A stretch of DNA of 48,314 bases from Hyphomonadaceae bacterium (GTDB lineage Bacteria; Pseudomonadota; Alphaproteobacteria; Caulobacterales; Maricaulaceae), in NCBI GenBank assembly GCA_014324115.1, contig JACOMS010000008.1, positions 1,119-49,432 of the forward strand. The letters run 5' to 3'. Each line of letters starts with the position of its first letter. Position 1 is the first letter of the stretch. The notes beneath the pieces were generated by a model. That model saw nothing but the letters and a program-made list of their open reading frames with translations, was not told the origin of the DNA and did not search any database. The position numbers and the translations under genes were made by a program. Below, in pieces: positions 1 to 8,826 of the stretch.

Positions 1-513
1 TGGACGATAAAATACTCCAGAAAGAAAGAGGGGGCGCCCACAAGGCTGCGTGGATATTGCCATACCACACTACGGCTACAAGTCTCATATCATGACAGAC
101 AAGTCCCGTAGCTTTATCCGGTCCTGCAAGGTCACCGATGCCGGCTGCCATGATGGGGCACAGCTTGAGGGCTTGGTTCGCACAGACATCCCGGCCAAAG
201 AGGTCTGGGCCGATACCGCCTGCAGATCAAACAGGAACGAAGCCTGGCTGTCTCGCCATGGGCTTGTCAGCCATATCCACTGCAAGGAACCAAAGGGCAG
301 CCTATGCCGACCCATATCAAGCGCGCCAATAGCGCAAGATCAAAAGTCAGGGCTCTTGTCGAACATCCCTTCGCCGATCAGAAACACCGCATGGGTCTGG
401 GGATCAGGACCATGGGTCTGGCCCGCGCCACAATCAAAATCGCCATGGCTAACATGGCCTGTAACATACGACGCCTGATTTACCATGAGACACAGCGGAT
501 GAAGTGTGCCTGA
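1..513 (+). pseudogene. IS5-family transposase relic (frameshifted)
   Basis: This is the C-terminal half of an IS5-type DDE transposase in at least three frame pieces. A W-T-I-K-Y-S segment at the window start is followed, one frame over, by VDIAIPHYGYKSH and ADTACRSNRNEAWL (about 50-300). After another frameshift near 300 comes the tail with KVRALVEHPFADQK and ANMACNIRRLIYHE (to 513). The order of blocks and the conserved E in the VEHPFA-type segment match IS5-family transposases as I know them. No continuous reading frame remains, so the copy cannot make transposase. Confidence 0.8.
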
Positions 514-651
514 AATCCGGATCATCAGCCCAAAATGCCGCTAGGGCGCCCCGAAAGGGGCGCCACACCGCGCGCGCAACCAGCCCCCGACTGAAATTAC
601 TCAAACATCAACGATACTAACTCAAAATCAATCGTTGATGGAGGTGTCCAG
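1..651 (+). mobile_element. Truncated IS5-family element, 'type A', right part
   Basis: This is the 3' half of an IS5-family insertion sequence cut by the window edge. It holds a decayed transposase (1-513) and about 138 bases of non-coding right end. The right end finishes with GTTGATGGAGGTGTCCAG at 651. The same tail recurs near 11559, 18258, 30744 and 32291, so 651 is taken as the true terminus. The left end and target duplication are not visible. The terminal bases 628-651 also encode the C-terminus of secB on the other strand. Confidence 0.8.
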
Positions 652-1125
652 TTTATCACGAAACATGGCGGCGAAATCCGGCGGTTCCAGCATAATAGGT
701 GGATAACCGCCATTTTGAGTTATCTCCGCAATAATCTGCCGCGCGAAAGGGAACAGAAGCCGCGGGCATTCCACCATTATGACAGGCAGCATTTCGTCGG
801 ACGGGATATTCTGAATGGCGAATAGTCCAGCGTATTCCACTTCGGCGATAAAGACAATTGCATCACTGCGGCGTGCAACCGCCTTGAGCATCAGGACAAC
901 TTCGATTGTATCATCAGAAAAAGTCTGCCGCCTGATTTCGATATTAACGTTAATCGCAGGAGCCTCCTGCCCGTTGCGCAGGGATTCAGGGGCATTCGGG
1001 TTTTCAAAACTTACGTCTTTTGTGTATTGCGCCAGAACCTGCAGGACAGGTCCTGCCGTTCCCGTTTCTGCTGCGCTGTCTTGCGCGACTCCATTTGCTG
1101 TCGGTCCGGTTTCAGACACTTGCAT
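628..1125 (-). CDS. secB: Protein-export chaperone SecB
   Basis: SecB is a cytosolic tetrameric chaperone that keeps secretory precursors unfolded and passes them to SecA. The 165-residue product shows the SecB core: QVLAQYTKDVSFENPNAP near the N-terminus, then a beta-rich centre and the PFARQIIAEITQNGGYPP segment. I chose the ATG at 1125 because upstream codons do not look like SecB; an in-frame start at 1188 exists. It is divergent from the Tim44-like gene, a usual alphaproteobacterial arrangement. Oddity: the last codons LDTSIND and the stop (628-651) lie inside the right end of the IS5-type element, so the native C-terminal tail was replaced. The folded core ends before this, so function is probably kept. 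Confidence 0.93.
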   Translation of the reverse strand: MQVSETGPTANGVAQDSAAETGTAGPVLQVLAQYTKDVSFENPNAPESLRNGQEAPAINVNIEIRRQTFSDDTIEVVLMLKAVARRSDAIVFIAEVEYAGLFAIQNIPSDEMLPVIMVECPRLLFPFARQIIAEITQNGGYPPIMLEPPDFAAMFRDKLDTSIND

Positions 1126-1267
1126 GGTCTCCGTTTGGAAGGTCAGTGCAACAAGGTGGTTACGTGAAACACGGCGGCCAGCTAACATAAGTCTTTATGC
1201 AAGGCAAGCAAGCCTTTCAGTCGTTTGGGTTTTGAAGTAGGATCATAAAGTAGTAAGGTCTATTTTC

Positions 1268-1966
1268 ATGTTTGAAGTCATATTATATGTCGCAATAACT
1301 ATATTCGTTTGTGTAATGCTCTACAGTGTTTTGGGTAAATCCATAGGCCGCGGCCCCGAAGACGATACGAGCCAGACGCAACTTTTCGAAAAAATTGAAA
1401 ACAGGCGCCCCACCGTAATTGATCGGGTTGAGAGTAATCCTGATATACCGGCTCTCGACGACATCGCGCGGGTTGATCCGGAATTTTCCGTAAGCTATTT
1501 TCTTGACGGGGCCAAACAGGCCTACGCTATGGTACTGGAAAGTTTCGCGGAAGGTGACCGTGAAACATTGAAATCCCTGCTGACACCTTCCGTATACGAA
1601 ATCTATGCTGGAGCCATAAGCGAACGGGAGTCCAAAAACCTGACACAAGTAACCGATCTGGCCGGTATCATGGATGCAGATATTATTGCGGCGGAAAAAA
1701 CAGGCTCGACAGCCTGCATATCTGTCAAATACAACGCCGAGCTGTCTTCGGCTCTGCTGGATGCAGATGGGCAGGCTGTGAAGGGAGATCTGGATATTCT
1801 TTCGAGTGTATCTGAAGTCTGGACTTTTGAGCGAGACCTGAAGTCACCACATCCGGATTGGCTACTTGGTGATGTGGCCCCTGCGGAGGGTGGTGATCCG
1901 GAGGCTGATCCGTCCCCCAATACGACATTCCGGACGACAAATTCTCAAGATTCCGCGAATACATAA
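1268..1966 (+). CDS. Tim44/TimA-like membrane-anchored protein
   Basis: The 232-residue protein has one N-terminal transmembrane segment (about residues 3-22) and then a soluble Tim44-like domain (about 70-200). Landmarks are DPEFSVSYFLDGAKQAYAMV and the EGDRETLKSLLTPSVYEIY block. Bacterial Tim44-like proteins of alphaproteobacteria resemble the mitochondrial import-motor scaffold. Their exact role is unsettled, but they are thought to act at the inner membrane in protein handling. The position between divergent secB and mltA is the typical alphaproteobacterial order. The acidic Pro/Asp-rich C-terminus (about 205-232) looks disordered. Confidence 0.85.
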   Translation: MFEVILYVAITIFVCVMLYSVLGKSIGRGPEDDTSQTQLFEKIENRRPTVIDRVESNPDIPALDDIARVDPEFSVSYFLDGAKQAYAMVLESFAEGDRETLKSLLTPSVYEIYAGAISERESKNLTQVTDLAGIMDADIIAAEKTGSTACISVKYNAELSSALLDADGQAVKGDLDILSSVSEVWTFERDLKSPHPDWLLGDVAPAEGGDPEADPSPNTTFRTTNSQDSANT

Positions 1967-1972
1967 GACAGC

Positions 1973-3130
1973 ATGAAAAATCTTCCTTTAGTGTTTGTTG
2001 CTTTTCTTTTTTCCGGCTGTGTCGGCATGCCGGAACCAATCCCTGAGCCTCCTGCACCGATCATCGCGCCGCCCGGGTCCGGGACAGAAGAACCCCCGGA
2101 GGAGGTCGTTAGGGCCCCGGAGTCTGTCTTTGACGCTCTTTCTTTCTGGTATGATGCGGATGCGCGGCCCGCCCTGGAGGCGTTCCGCAGAAGCTGTACT
2201 GTCTGGAAAAAAAGTGACGCTAACAGGGTCTTGCATAAAGATCATCCGCAATATGGCCGCGTTGCGGACTGGCTTCCTGCCTGTACCTCCGCCGACACGG
2301 TTACAGATAACAGGGATAGTGCCCGTGCCTTTTTCGAACGCGAGTTCCTGCCGGTGCATTTTGAAACCAACCCAACCGGTTTGTTGACAGCCTATTACCG
2401 CCCGGAAATTCAGGTCACAAAAACGCCAACCCGCGAATTCCGCGAACCTGTTCTGGCTACGCCGGAGGATGAAAGCATCAAAAACCGTCCGCGCAAGGAT
2501 ATCACCCCCAATGGCACCCGCGTTATCGCCTTTGGCCGCCCCGCTGATGTGTTTTTCATGCAGATACAGGGCTCCGGCATACTGGTTTTCCCCGACGGTG
2601 CGCGACTTGGAGCATCTTATGCCGATAACAATGGTTACAAATACGAATCCATCGGTAAAATTCTGATCCGGCGTGGTGAGCTGAAACAAGTTTCGTTACA
2701 GTCCATCAAGACATGGATGAAGGAAGCCGGGCCCGTCAAGTCTCGCGCCCTGATGAATGAAAATCCGCGCTATATCTATTTCAGCGACCACCCCGTTGTA
2801 TCAGGTGAGGAAGGGCCGAAAGGTGCAGCTAGTATCCCGCTGACGGCCATGGGCTCGCTCGCGGTTGATCCGCAACACTATCCTTATGGTCTGCCGATTT
2901 GGATAGAGGTTTCCATACCGCAGGAGGAAGGGGATTATGAAGGCAAGCCGGAGGGGTTGCTTTTGATTGCCCAGGATACGGGTGATGCCATCAGGGGAGT
3001 GTTTCGCGGTGATATCTATTTTGGCAGTGGCGATGAAGCCGGGGCTAGGGCCGGGGTAATGAAACACCATGGGCAATGGACATTGTTGCTGCCGGTGGCT
3101 CTGACCCGAAGGGTATCTCCGCCGGTTTAA
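1973..3130 (+). CDS. mltA: Membrane-bound lytic murein transglycosylase A
   Basis: MltA cleaves the MurNAc-GlcNAc bond of peptidoglycan to form 1,6-anhydro-MurNAc ends, acting from the outer membrane. The 385-residue product starts with a lipoprotein signal ending in the lipobox FLFSGC (Cys16) and a Pro-rich linker. The MltA barrel domain follows (about 100-270). The C-terminal 3D domain carries the expected aspartates in AQDTGDAIRGVFRGDIYFG. It starts six bases after the Tim44-like gene, so the two are probably co-transcribed. Its last four bases overlap the end of the convergent oxidoreductase gene. Confidence 0.92.
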   Translation: MKNLPLVFVAFLFSGCVGMPEPIPEPPAPIIAPPGSGTEEPPEEVVRAPESVFDALSFWYDADARPALEAFRRSCTVWKKSDANRVLHKDHPQYGRVADWLPACTSADTVTDNRDSARAFFEREFLPVHFETNPTGLLTAYYRPEIQVTKTPTREFREPVLATPEDESIKNRPRKDITPNGTRVIAFGRPADVFFMQIQGSGILVFPDGARLGASYADNNGYKYESIGKILIRRGELKQVSLQSIKTWMKEAGPVKSRALMNENPRYIYFSDHPVVSGEEGPKGAASIPLTAMGSLAVDPQHYPYGLPIWIEVSIPQEEGDYEGKPEGLLLIAQDTGDAIRGVFRGDIYFGSGDEAGARAGVMKHHGQWTLLLPVALTRRVSPPV

Positions 3131-4266
3131 AGCTCCATCTGCGGGCAGATCAGGAATTTCTCGCCCGTTTTCCTGGCGTTATATCGTTGCACAATTTTGG
3201 TATCAAGTGCATCGGCCAGAGAGATCTCGTCTGTATAGGAACTGGCAAAAGTCGAGGTCAGCTCATCGGCGACGCGGCCTCTCATCCGCATGCCGGTTTC
3301 CATGCCCGCCCTAGCAAGGAAATTCGGCAGTAGCCATCCGCCCACACCCCACGCCATGCCATAACGTCGTGCAAGCACAGTCGGACTGAAATCAAGGGCG
3401 CCATATACGTAGACGTGCTTATGGTGGGTCGATCCGTAGATACTGTAATCAGACGGCGTGCGTGCCGCTGCCGACTCCATGGCTGTCAATATATCAGAGG
3501 CCAGAGACCCGCCGCCTACAGCGTCATAACCCAAAGTCGCTCCCGTTTCATGAATGGCGTCCGTCAAGTCGTCCATAAAGCCCTCATCGGAACTGTTGAC
3601 GATATATTTTGCACCAAGATCCTTGAGAATATGAACCTGTTCCCGTTTGCGCACGATGTTTACAATATCTATACCGTCGGCCAGACAGACACGGTTGAGC
3701 ATCTGCCCCAGATTTGATGCTGCCGCGGTGTGAACCAGCGCCGCGTGCCCCTCCATTTTCATGGTCTCGACAAAACCCAGGGCCGTCATGGGATTAACAA
3801 AACTTGACGCGCCGTCCCTGGCACTGTGTCCCGGCTTTAACGCAAGACAGGACATGGCCGGAATGATCGCATATTGCCCATACATTTTACCCCCGAAGCC
3901 GGCAACCGTTTTGCCGAGCATGGCCTGTGCCATGTCAGCATCACCTGCGGCGACGACATTACCCGCACCTTCATTTCCCACGGGCAGATCTTGTCCAACC
4001 CGGGCTTTCATGAAAGCCATACCTTGGGGCGACACAGGCGCTGTTAAAATCCGGTCTTTACCGGAACCGCTTGACTTTGCCCGGCTCATATCTGTCACGC
4101 CGAACATGACTCCATGATCAGATGGATTGACCGGAGCCGCCTCCACGCGGATTACAACCTGGTCGGACTTGGGCTCCGGCATGTCTTTTTCAACAAGTTT
4201 CAGTGTCAACCAGGCATCCGCACTGACAGTAGAATACATTTGCAGATAGGTTTTGGGCAGAGACAT
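3127..4266 (-). CDS. MDR-family NAD(P)H:quinone-oxidoreductase-like protein
   Basis: A 379-residue medium-chain dehydrogenase/reductase. The N-terminal GroES-like half contains VIRVEAAPVNPSDHG and NEGAGNVVAAG. The nucleotide-binding half contains ALVHTAAASNLGQMLNRV and YDAVGGGSLASDIL. The catalytic-zinc pattern of alcohol dehydrogenases is not evident, which favours the zinc-free quinone-reductase branch. The substrate cannot be told from the sequence. It is convergent with mltA with a 4-base overlap and no room for a separate terminator. Confidence 0.8.
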   Translation of the reverse strand: MSLPKTYLQMYSTVSADAWLTLKLVEKDMPEPKSDQVVIRVEAAPVNPSDHGVMFGVTDMSRAKSSGSGKDRILTAPVSPQGMAFMKARVGQDLPVGNEGAGNVVAAGDADMAQAMLGKTVAGFGGKMYGQYAIIPAMSCLALKPGHSARDGASSFVNPMTALGFVETMKMEGHAALVHTAAASNLGQMLNRVCLADGIDIVNIVRKREQVHILKDLGAKYIVNSSDEGFMDDLTDAIHETGATLGYDAVGGGSLASDILTAMESAAARTPSDYSIYGSTHHKHVYVYGALDFSPTVLARRYGMAWGVGGWLLPNFLARAGMETGMRMRGRVADELTSTFASSYTDEISLADALDTKIVQRYNARKTGEKFLICPQMEL

Positions 4267-4354
4267 AAGCGGTTTCCCCGGCTAAGCGTACGCGTGGTAT
4301 GCCAGTGATAAAGTTCACCTGTCAATCCACGAAACGCTGCGATAAGGGGTAGCA

Positions 4355-5290
4355 GTGACAGTTGGCACCAAATTGATATCGGCCACAGACCAGAACCGTT
4401 GGTCCGGTCCGCCTATGGTTCTGGTCGGCGGAATATGTATCGGTTTTGCGCCGATCGGCCTGCGGCTGGGACTGGATGATTTGGGCCCGCAAGCGATTGC
4501 GTTTTGGCGTTATGTTTTTGCCTTGCCGATATTATTTGCACTGGCCTGTATTGCGAATAAAGGTTTTCCACGCAAGCCCAACCGTTTTGTCGTTTTGGCC
4601 GGCATTTGCTTTACCTGCAACATTGCATTGTGGCATTGGGGACTGGAAATCACGAGTGTCGCCAATGCGACCTTTCTGGTGAATTGTGGAAATGCCCTTG
4701 TGGGATTTGCGGCGTGGTTGTTTCTCGGGGAACGCCCTGCGCGGATTTGGTTTTTTGCCATCCTGATCGCGCTGTCCGGCGCCGCGATCCTGACCCGATA
4801 CGGCACCGGGACACCTATGCCCGGTGCTTCAGATATTCCAGCTTACTACGGCGACCTGCTGGCCGTTGCTGCTGCGGTTTTTGTCGGTCTTTACATGCTG
4901 TCCGCCAAACTGGCCTGCCGTACATTGCGCGGGCTTGAAACCATTTTCTGGATCACGGCGGTTGAGATATGCGTTGCAGCCTTGTTTGTTCTGGGTTCAG
5001 GGGAGTCTTTTATGCCGCAACAAGTGACCGGATTTCAGATACCGCTGTTTCTGGCACTGGCGGTTCAGGTCGCCGGGCAGGGGTTGATTGTTGTTGGCCT
5101 CGGTAAAACCCCGGCAGGTATTGCCGGACTGTTGGTTGTTGTGCAGCCCGTGGTCGCTGCCGCTGCGGCCTGGTTGCTGTTCAGTGAGCCGCTGACGATC
5201 ATTCAAATTTGCGGTGCGATGCTTATTCTGTCCGGTATCTGGCTTGTGCAACAGGGTCGACCAACTACAAAAACATATACCGTTGATTAA
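4355..5290 (+). CDS. EamA/DMT-family transporter
   Basis: A 311-residue membrane protein with about ten hydrophobic helices arranged as two five-helix EamA repeats. The first repeat ends near GAAILTRYG (about 150) and the second ends with GAMLILSGIWLVQQG. Members export metabolites such as amino acids; the substrate here is unknown. The start is a GTG at 4355, because the ORF lacks an ATG that would keep the first helix. It is divergent from the oxidoreductase gene with an 88-base gap. Confidence 0.85.
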   Translation: MTVGTKLISATDQNRWSGPPMVLVGGICIGFAPIGLRLGLDDLGPQAIAFWRYVFALPILFALACIANKGFPRKPNRFVVLAGICFTCNIALWHWGLEITSVANATFLVNCGNALVGFAAWLFLGERPARIWFFAILIALSGAAILTRYGTGTPMPGASDIPAYYGDLLAVAAAVFVGLYMLSAKLACRTLRGLETIFWITAVEICVAALFVLGSGESFMPQQVTGFQIPLFLALAVQVAGQGLIVVGLGKTPAGIAGLLVVVQPVVAAAAAWLLFSEPLTIIQICGAMLILSGIWLVQQGRPTTKTYTVD

Positions 5291-5655
5291 TATAGTTTCC
5301 ACCGGATCGGGACGCGGACGAAAGCACTGCCAGGTCAGGATTCAGCAAGGGAGCCGCCGACGGTACACCCCCACCGTTTCCGACGGGCTCTACAATTCGC
5401 TCGCATGCCTCTCCAGCCTCGCGGGACATGTGTGTGTCAATATGTTCGGATAAACCTTGCACTTTTCGTTCGCTCCCCCTTCCTCAAAAAACCGCTTCAT
5501 CACACCCGCTTCGGCCTGACGGTATTGGTCATATATTTATCCCTGATAGTTTTAATGTAACTCAACATACCTATCCCATAATCCTGTGAGAGCCGTCGCC
5601 GTATTTGTCTTTTTAAGTCGGCAGAACCGGTTGACAAGGGTTAAATGTTGTAAAA
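5291..5655. other. Intergenic region with no recognised gene
   Basis: This stretch between the EamA gene and the first TonB receptor is about 365 bases. A short minus-strand frame (5265-5462) resembles nothing I know. A TTGACA at 5631-5636 is a possible -35 box but has no well-spaced -10. I see no RNA gene or IS remnant. Confidence 0.4.
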
Positions 5656-5684
5656 TTGACACAATCAGGACGAAATCGTATCAA
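5656..5684 (+). promoter_or_regulatory. Candidate sigma70-type promoter of TonB receptor 1
   Basis: TTGACA (5656-5661) is followed after 17 bases by TATCAA (5679-5684), in an AT-rich stretch about 125 bases before the receptor ATG. The match is by eye only. Confidence 0.4.
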
Positions 5685-5789
5685 AATCTGTGTAAGTTGT
5701 TTTTATTGTTGATTCGCAAAATAATTGGTAATAAATTGATTGGTATAAGGAATCTCAAGGTTTTAAACATGTCATCTTCGGCGAGCAAC

Positions 5790-5905
5790 TCGAATCAGGA
5801 GGAAAGTAAAATGCCAGGACCAAAATTATCACTCATAAGGGCGGTGAGTATTTTGCCAATTCTGGCCCTCGGCCTGGCCCCCCTTGCCCCTGCCCATGCG
5901 CAGGA
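5790..5905 (+). repeat. Shared TonB-receptor leader cassette, copy 1
   Basis: About 115 bases cover the Shine-Dalgarno (ATCAGGAGGAAAGTAAA), the ATG at 5811 and the signal peptide. They are nearly identical to the start of TonB receptor 2 (8707-8826) and clearly related to receptor 3 (45440-45550). Similarity of receptor 1 to the other two falls off after the signal peptide, so the unit behaves like a cassette. Confidence 0.75.
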
Positions 5906-8543
5906 GGAACAAGACGTCTCCAAACAGGGGCCTGATACAATTATTGTAACGGGGAGCCGGATCGAAAGAACCGACCTGACTGCATCGACACCTGTCATAA
6001 TGATCGGTGCGGAAACGATTGAGGCAGACAGATCGGTCGTCGTTGAAGATATTTTCATTCGTTTGCCCCAGGCTGGTGGTGGAGCCAATGCGACGGGTGC
6101 GTCTGTTGGGGACTCACTGGGTTCATCGACGGTTGACCTGCGGGGGTTGGGGCAGAACCGTACGCTGGTGTTGGTTAATGGTACACGTGCTGTCCCGTTC
6201 AGTTTCCGCAACGCTGTTGATACAAACAGTCTTCCAACAGGCTTAATTCGGAATGTGGAAGTTTTGACTGGCGGTGCCGCAGCTATTTATGGTGCGGACG
6301 CTGTTGCCGGTGTTGTCAACTTCATACTTGATGATGAATTTGAAGGGTTTGAGCTCAACGCAACAGCCGAATTTCCACGGGACGGCGGGGAAAGTACTTC
6401 GATAGATTTTATTGCCGGTCAGGATGTTGGCGGTGGACGCGGTCATGTTGTGGCTTATTTGGGATATACAGAGCGCTTTGAATTGTTGGCTGGGGATCGC
6501 GATTTCACATCCGGATCTGTGACGGCGATTTCATCGCGGGGCGGAAATTTTTTCGATCCGGATACGGGCAATCTTCTCTTCGCATTTGATGATGCCGACA
6601 ATTTCTCTACAGAGAGGCAGACGGTCAATGTGACGCCCGAGAGATTTTTGATTCAACCGCTTCAGCGTTTTCACGCAAGCCTTCTTTTCAAATATAATGT
6701 TCTTGATCGTGTCGAATTTTATGGCCGTGCAATGTTCACACAAACGGATATCACCGGTGCCGGCTCAACGGGTCAGACACCGATAAGTGTCAACGAAGTT
6801 ATTTCGATCTCCGAGGACAATGCGTTCGTTCCCGATGCGGCGCGCGCACTTCTTGCATTTACCGACGGTGCGGCCAATGTCAGGGTTGAGCGCAATCTTG
6901 GGCTGGGTTTGCAACGCACGGAAACAAGCCGCGATACCTATCAAATCTTTCTGGGTGTCAGGGGTGATATAACTGAAAACATCAATTATGACGCTTATTT
7001 TCAGTACGGAGAAACAGAAGAAAATGCGGTCGTTTTCGGGAATGCGATCAGGAATGATAACAACGGCAAAAGCCGCTTTGCCGCAATAGCTGACACAATT
7101 GATATCTTCGCGCCGGACGCAGATTTCAGTGACTTCGGAACTCAAATCGTTCATTCGGACCGGCAGCGGGATCAACTGGTTTCAACAGTGGTTGTTTCCG
7201 GTAACTCGGCTGATATATTCGAACCTCCCGCCGGTCCGGTCGGTTTCGCATTGGGTTTCGAGTATCGCGAGGAAACAGGTCAGGTAGTGCCGGGAATCGC
7301 CCTGCGAAACGGTCTTGCATTTGGACTTGGCGGTGTAGGTGCCATTGATGCAGGTTTTGACACCAAAGAATATTTCGGTGAGATTTTGGTACCTGTCCTG
7401 TCAGAATTACCGTTCATCCAGGAATTGACCTTCGAGGGCGCTTACAGACGGTTCGATTTCTCAACGACGGGTACCGGCGATGCTGACAAGATCGGCGGCA
7501 CCTGGGTGGTTAATGACGATATTCGTTTCCGCGGGCAGCGCCAGACGACCGTTCGTTCACCGAACCTGGGTGAATTTGCCGGACCGGAAACGACGCTTTC
7601 ACTTTCGCTGTTTGACCCAGAGAGCAGTGCTCTTGTTCCGCGATTACGGGGCCGTTATGACGGTGACCCTTGCCTTGATGGCCGCGGCGATGCTGCGCAA
7701 TGTGCTGCACAGGGGGCCGCACCCCGGGGGACACCGTTTGACACGAGCAAGGCGCTTTACAGTTTTGGTGGCAATCCCGATATTAACCCGGAGCGGGGCG
7801 AGACATATACGTATGGTGTCATCCTGACGCCGTCTTTTATTCCGGGCGTGAGCCTCTCCGTGGACTATGTTGATATCGAAATTACTGATGCGGTTAGTCA
7901 GATTCAGCCTATTGCAGCCCTGACGAATTGCTACATTGACAATCCGGTTCCGGATAATCCTCTATGCGGAGCCGTTCTTCGTGACCCTGAAACGGGCCTT
8001 ATCAGCAAGGCGTTGGTAAACGACTTCAATCTTGCGACTCTGGCGCAGACGAGTCTGGACATTGGAGCTGTTTTGCCTTTTGACGTGTTCAGCAAACCGC
8101 TTGAAAACGTCGCAGTTGCATATCAGGCGACTATTGTGACGGATCAGATCCGGCAGGCGAATGCCACCGTTGATGCCACAGACTGCAAGGGTACCTTTGG
8201 GGGCTCATGCTCGGGTGACTTCGCCAGCTTCCTGCAGCCTGATTACAAGCACAGGGTAGATTTGAGTTGGGAAAATGATCGTGCTTCTGCACTTCTTTCG
8301 TGGCGTCGCATCGGAAGTGTCGTGAATGCCGGTGATCGTACCGATGAAGTCGGGGCTCAAGACTACTTCGATCTTACAGGTAGCTATAACTTCAATGAGC
8401 ACCTGACACTCACTGCCGGTGTCAAGAACCTGCTCAACAAGGAAATTCCTCTGCCAAAAGCCGGGGGCAACTTTTACGGAACATTGAGCGAGTATGATGT
8501 CTTGGGACGTAGCTTCGGGGTGTCGGTGAAATCCCGCTGGTAG
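5811..8543 (+). CDS. TonB-dependent receptor 1
   Basis: A 910-residue outer-membrane beta-barrel importer driven by TonB-ExbB-ExbD. The ATG at 5811 follows a strong AGGAGG site and gives a signal peptide ending in PAHAQ; the longer frame from 5586 adds no signal. The TonB-box region is DTIIVTGSRIERTDL. The plug domain contains VDLRGLGQNRTLVLVNGTRA and GGAAAIYGADAVAGVVNFI. The barrel ends in VSVKSRW, an aromatic C-terminus as the BAM machinery requires. The plug belongs to a different receptor subclass from receptors 2 and 3 despite the shared leader. Ligand unknown; no transporter or enzyme gene adjoins it. Confidence 0.92.
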   Translation: MPGPKLSLIRAVSILPILALGLAPLAPAHAQEEQDVSKQGPDTIIVTGSRIERTDLTASTPVIMIGAETIEADRSVVVEDIFIRLPQAGGGANATGASVGDSLGSSTVDLRGLGQNRTLVLVNGTRAVPFSFRNAVDTNSLPTGLIRNVEVLTGGAAAIYGADAVAGVVNFILDDEFEGFELNATAEFPRDGGESTSIDFIAGQDVGGGRGHVVAYLGYTERFELLAGDRDFTSGSVTAISSRGGNFFDPDTGNLLFAFDDADNFSTERQTVNVTPERFLIQPLQRFHASLLFKYNVLDRVEFYGRAMFTQTDITGAGSTGQTPISVNEVISISEDNAFVPDAARALLAFTDGAANVRVERNLGLGLQRTETSRDTYQIFLGVRGDITENINYDAYFQYGETEENAVVFGNAIRNDNNGKSRFAAIADTIDIFAPDADFSDFGTQIVHSDRQRDQLVSTVVVSGNSADIFEPPAGPVGFALGFEYREETGQVVPGIALRNGLAFGLGGVGAIDAGFDTKEYFGEILVPVLSELPFIQELTFEGAYRRFDFSTTGTGDADKIGGTWVVNDDIRFRGQRQTTVRSPNLGEFAGPETTLSLSLFDPESSALVPRLRGRYDGDPCLDGRGDAAQCAAQGAAPRGTPFDTSKALYSFGGNPDINPERGETYTYGVILTPSFIPGVSLSVDYVDIEITDAVSQIQPIAALTNCYIDNPVPDNPLCGAVLRDPETGLISKALVNDFNLATLAQTSLDIGAVLPFDVFSKPLENVAVAYQATIVTDQIRQANATVDATDCKGTFGGSCSGDFASFLQPDYKHRVDLSWENDRASALLSWRRIGSVVNAGDRTDEVGAQDYFDLTGSYNFNEHLTLTAGVKNLLNKEIPLPKAGGNFYGTLSEYDVLGRSFGVSVKSRW

Positions 8544-8706
8544 TTTTTCCGCTCCGCCATTGTCTTGTCTAGCTTCCGCGTACAGACAAAACAATCAAAG
8601 GATAAAACGGGACAGGTCATGACCGGCTGCCGGTTTCTCGACAAATATCGTTTACATCAGCCGAGATGTTGGTCAGCATAGACAGTTGTGTAGTTTTTGC
8701 GCGCCA

Positions 8707-8826
8707 ACTTCGGCAAACAGCTCGGATCAGGAGGAAAGTAAAATGCCAGGACCAAAATTATCACTCATTAGGACGGCAAGTATTTTGCCAGTTCTGGCGC
8801 TTGGCCTGGCCCCTGCCCATGCGCAG
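8707..8826 (+). repeat. Shared TonB-receptor leader cassette, copy 2
   Basis: Ribosome-binding site, start codon (8743) and signal peptide of TonB receptor 2. It matches the leader of receptor 1 almost base for base from ATCAGGAGG to the CCATGCGCAG that encodes the signal cleavage site. Confidence 0.75.

Noticed and set aside
5265-5462. Minus-strand frame of 65 codons upstream of TonB receptor 1
   Set aside because: No ribosome-binding site and no resemblance to a known family; it overlaps the end of the EamA gene.
5586-5810. 75-codon N-terminal extension of TonB receptor 1
   Set aside because: The ATG at 5811 has a strong Shine-Dalgarno and yields a proper signal peptide identical in type to receptor 2; the extension would bury it.
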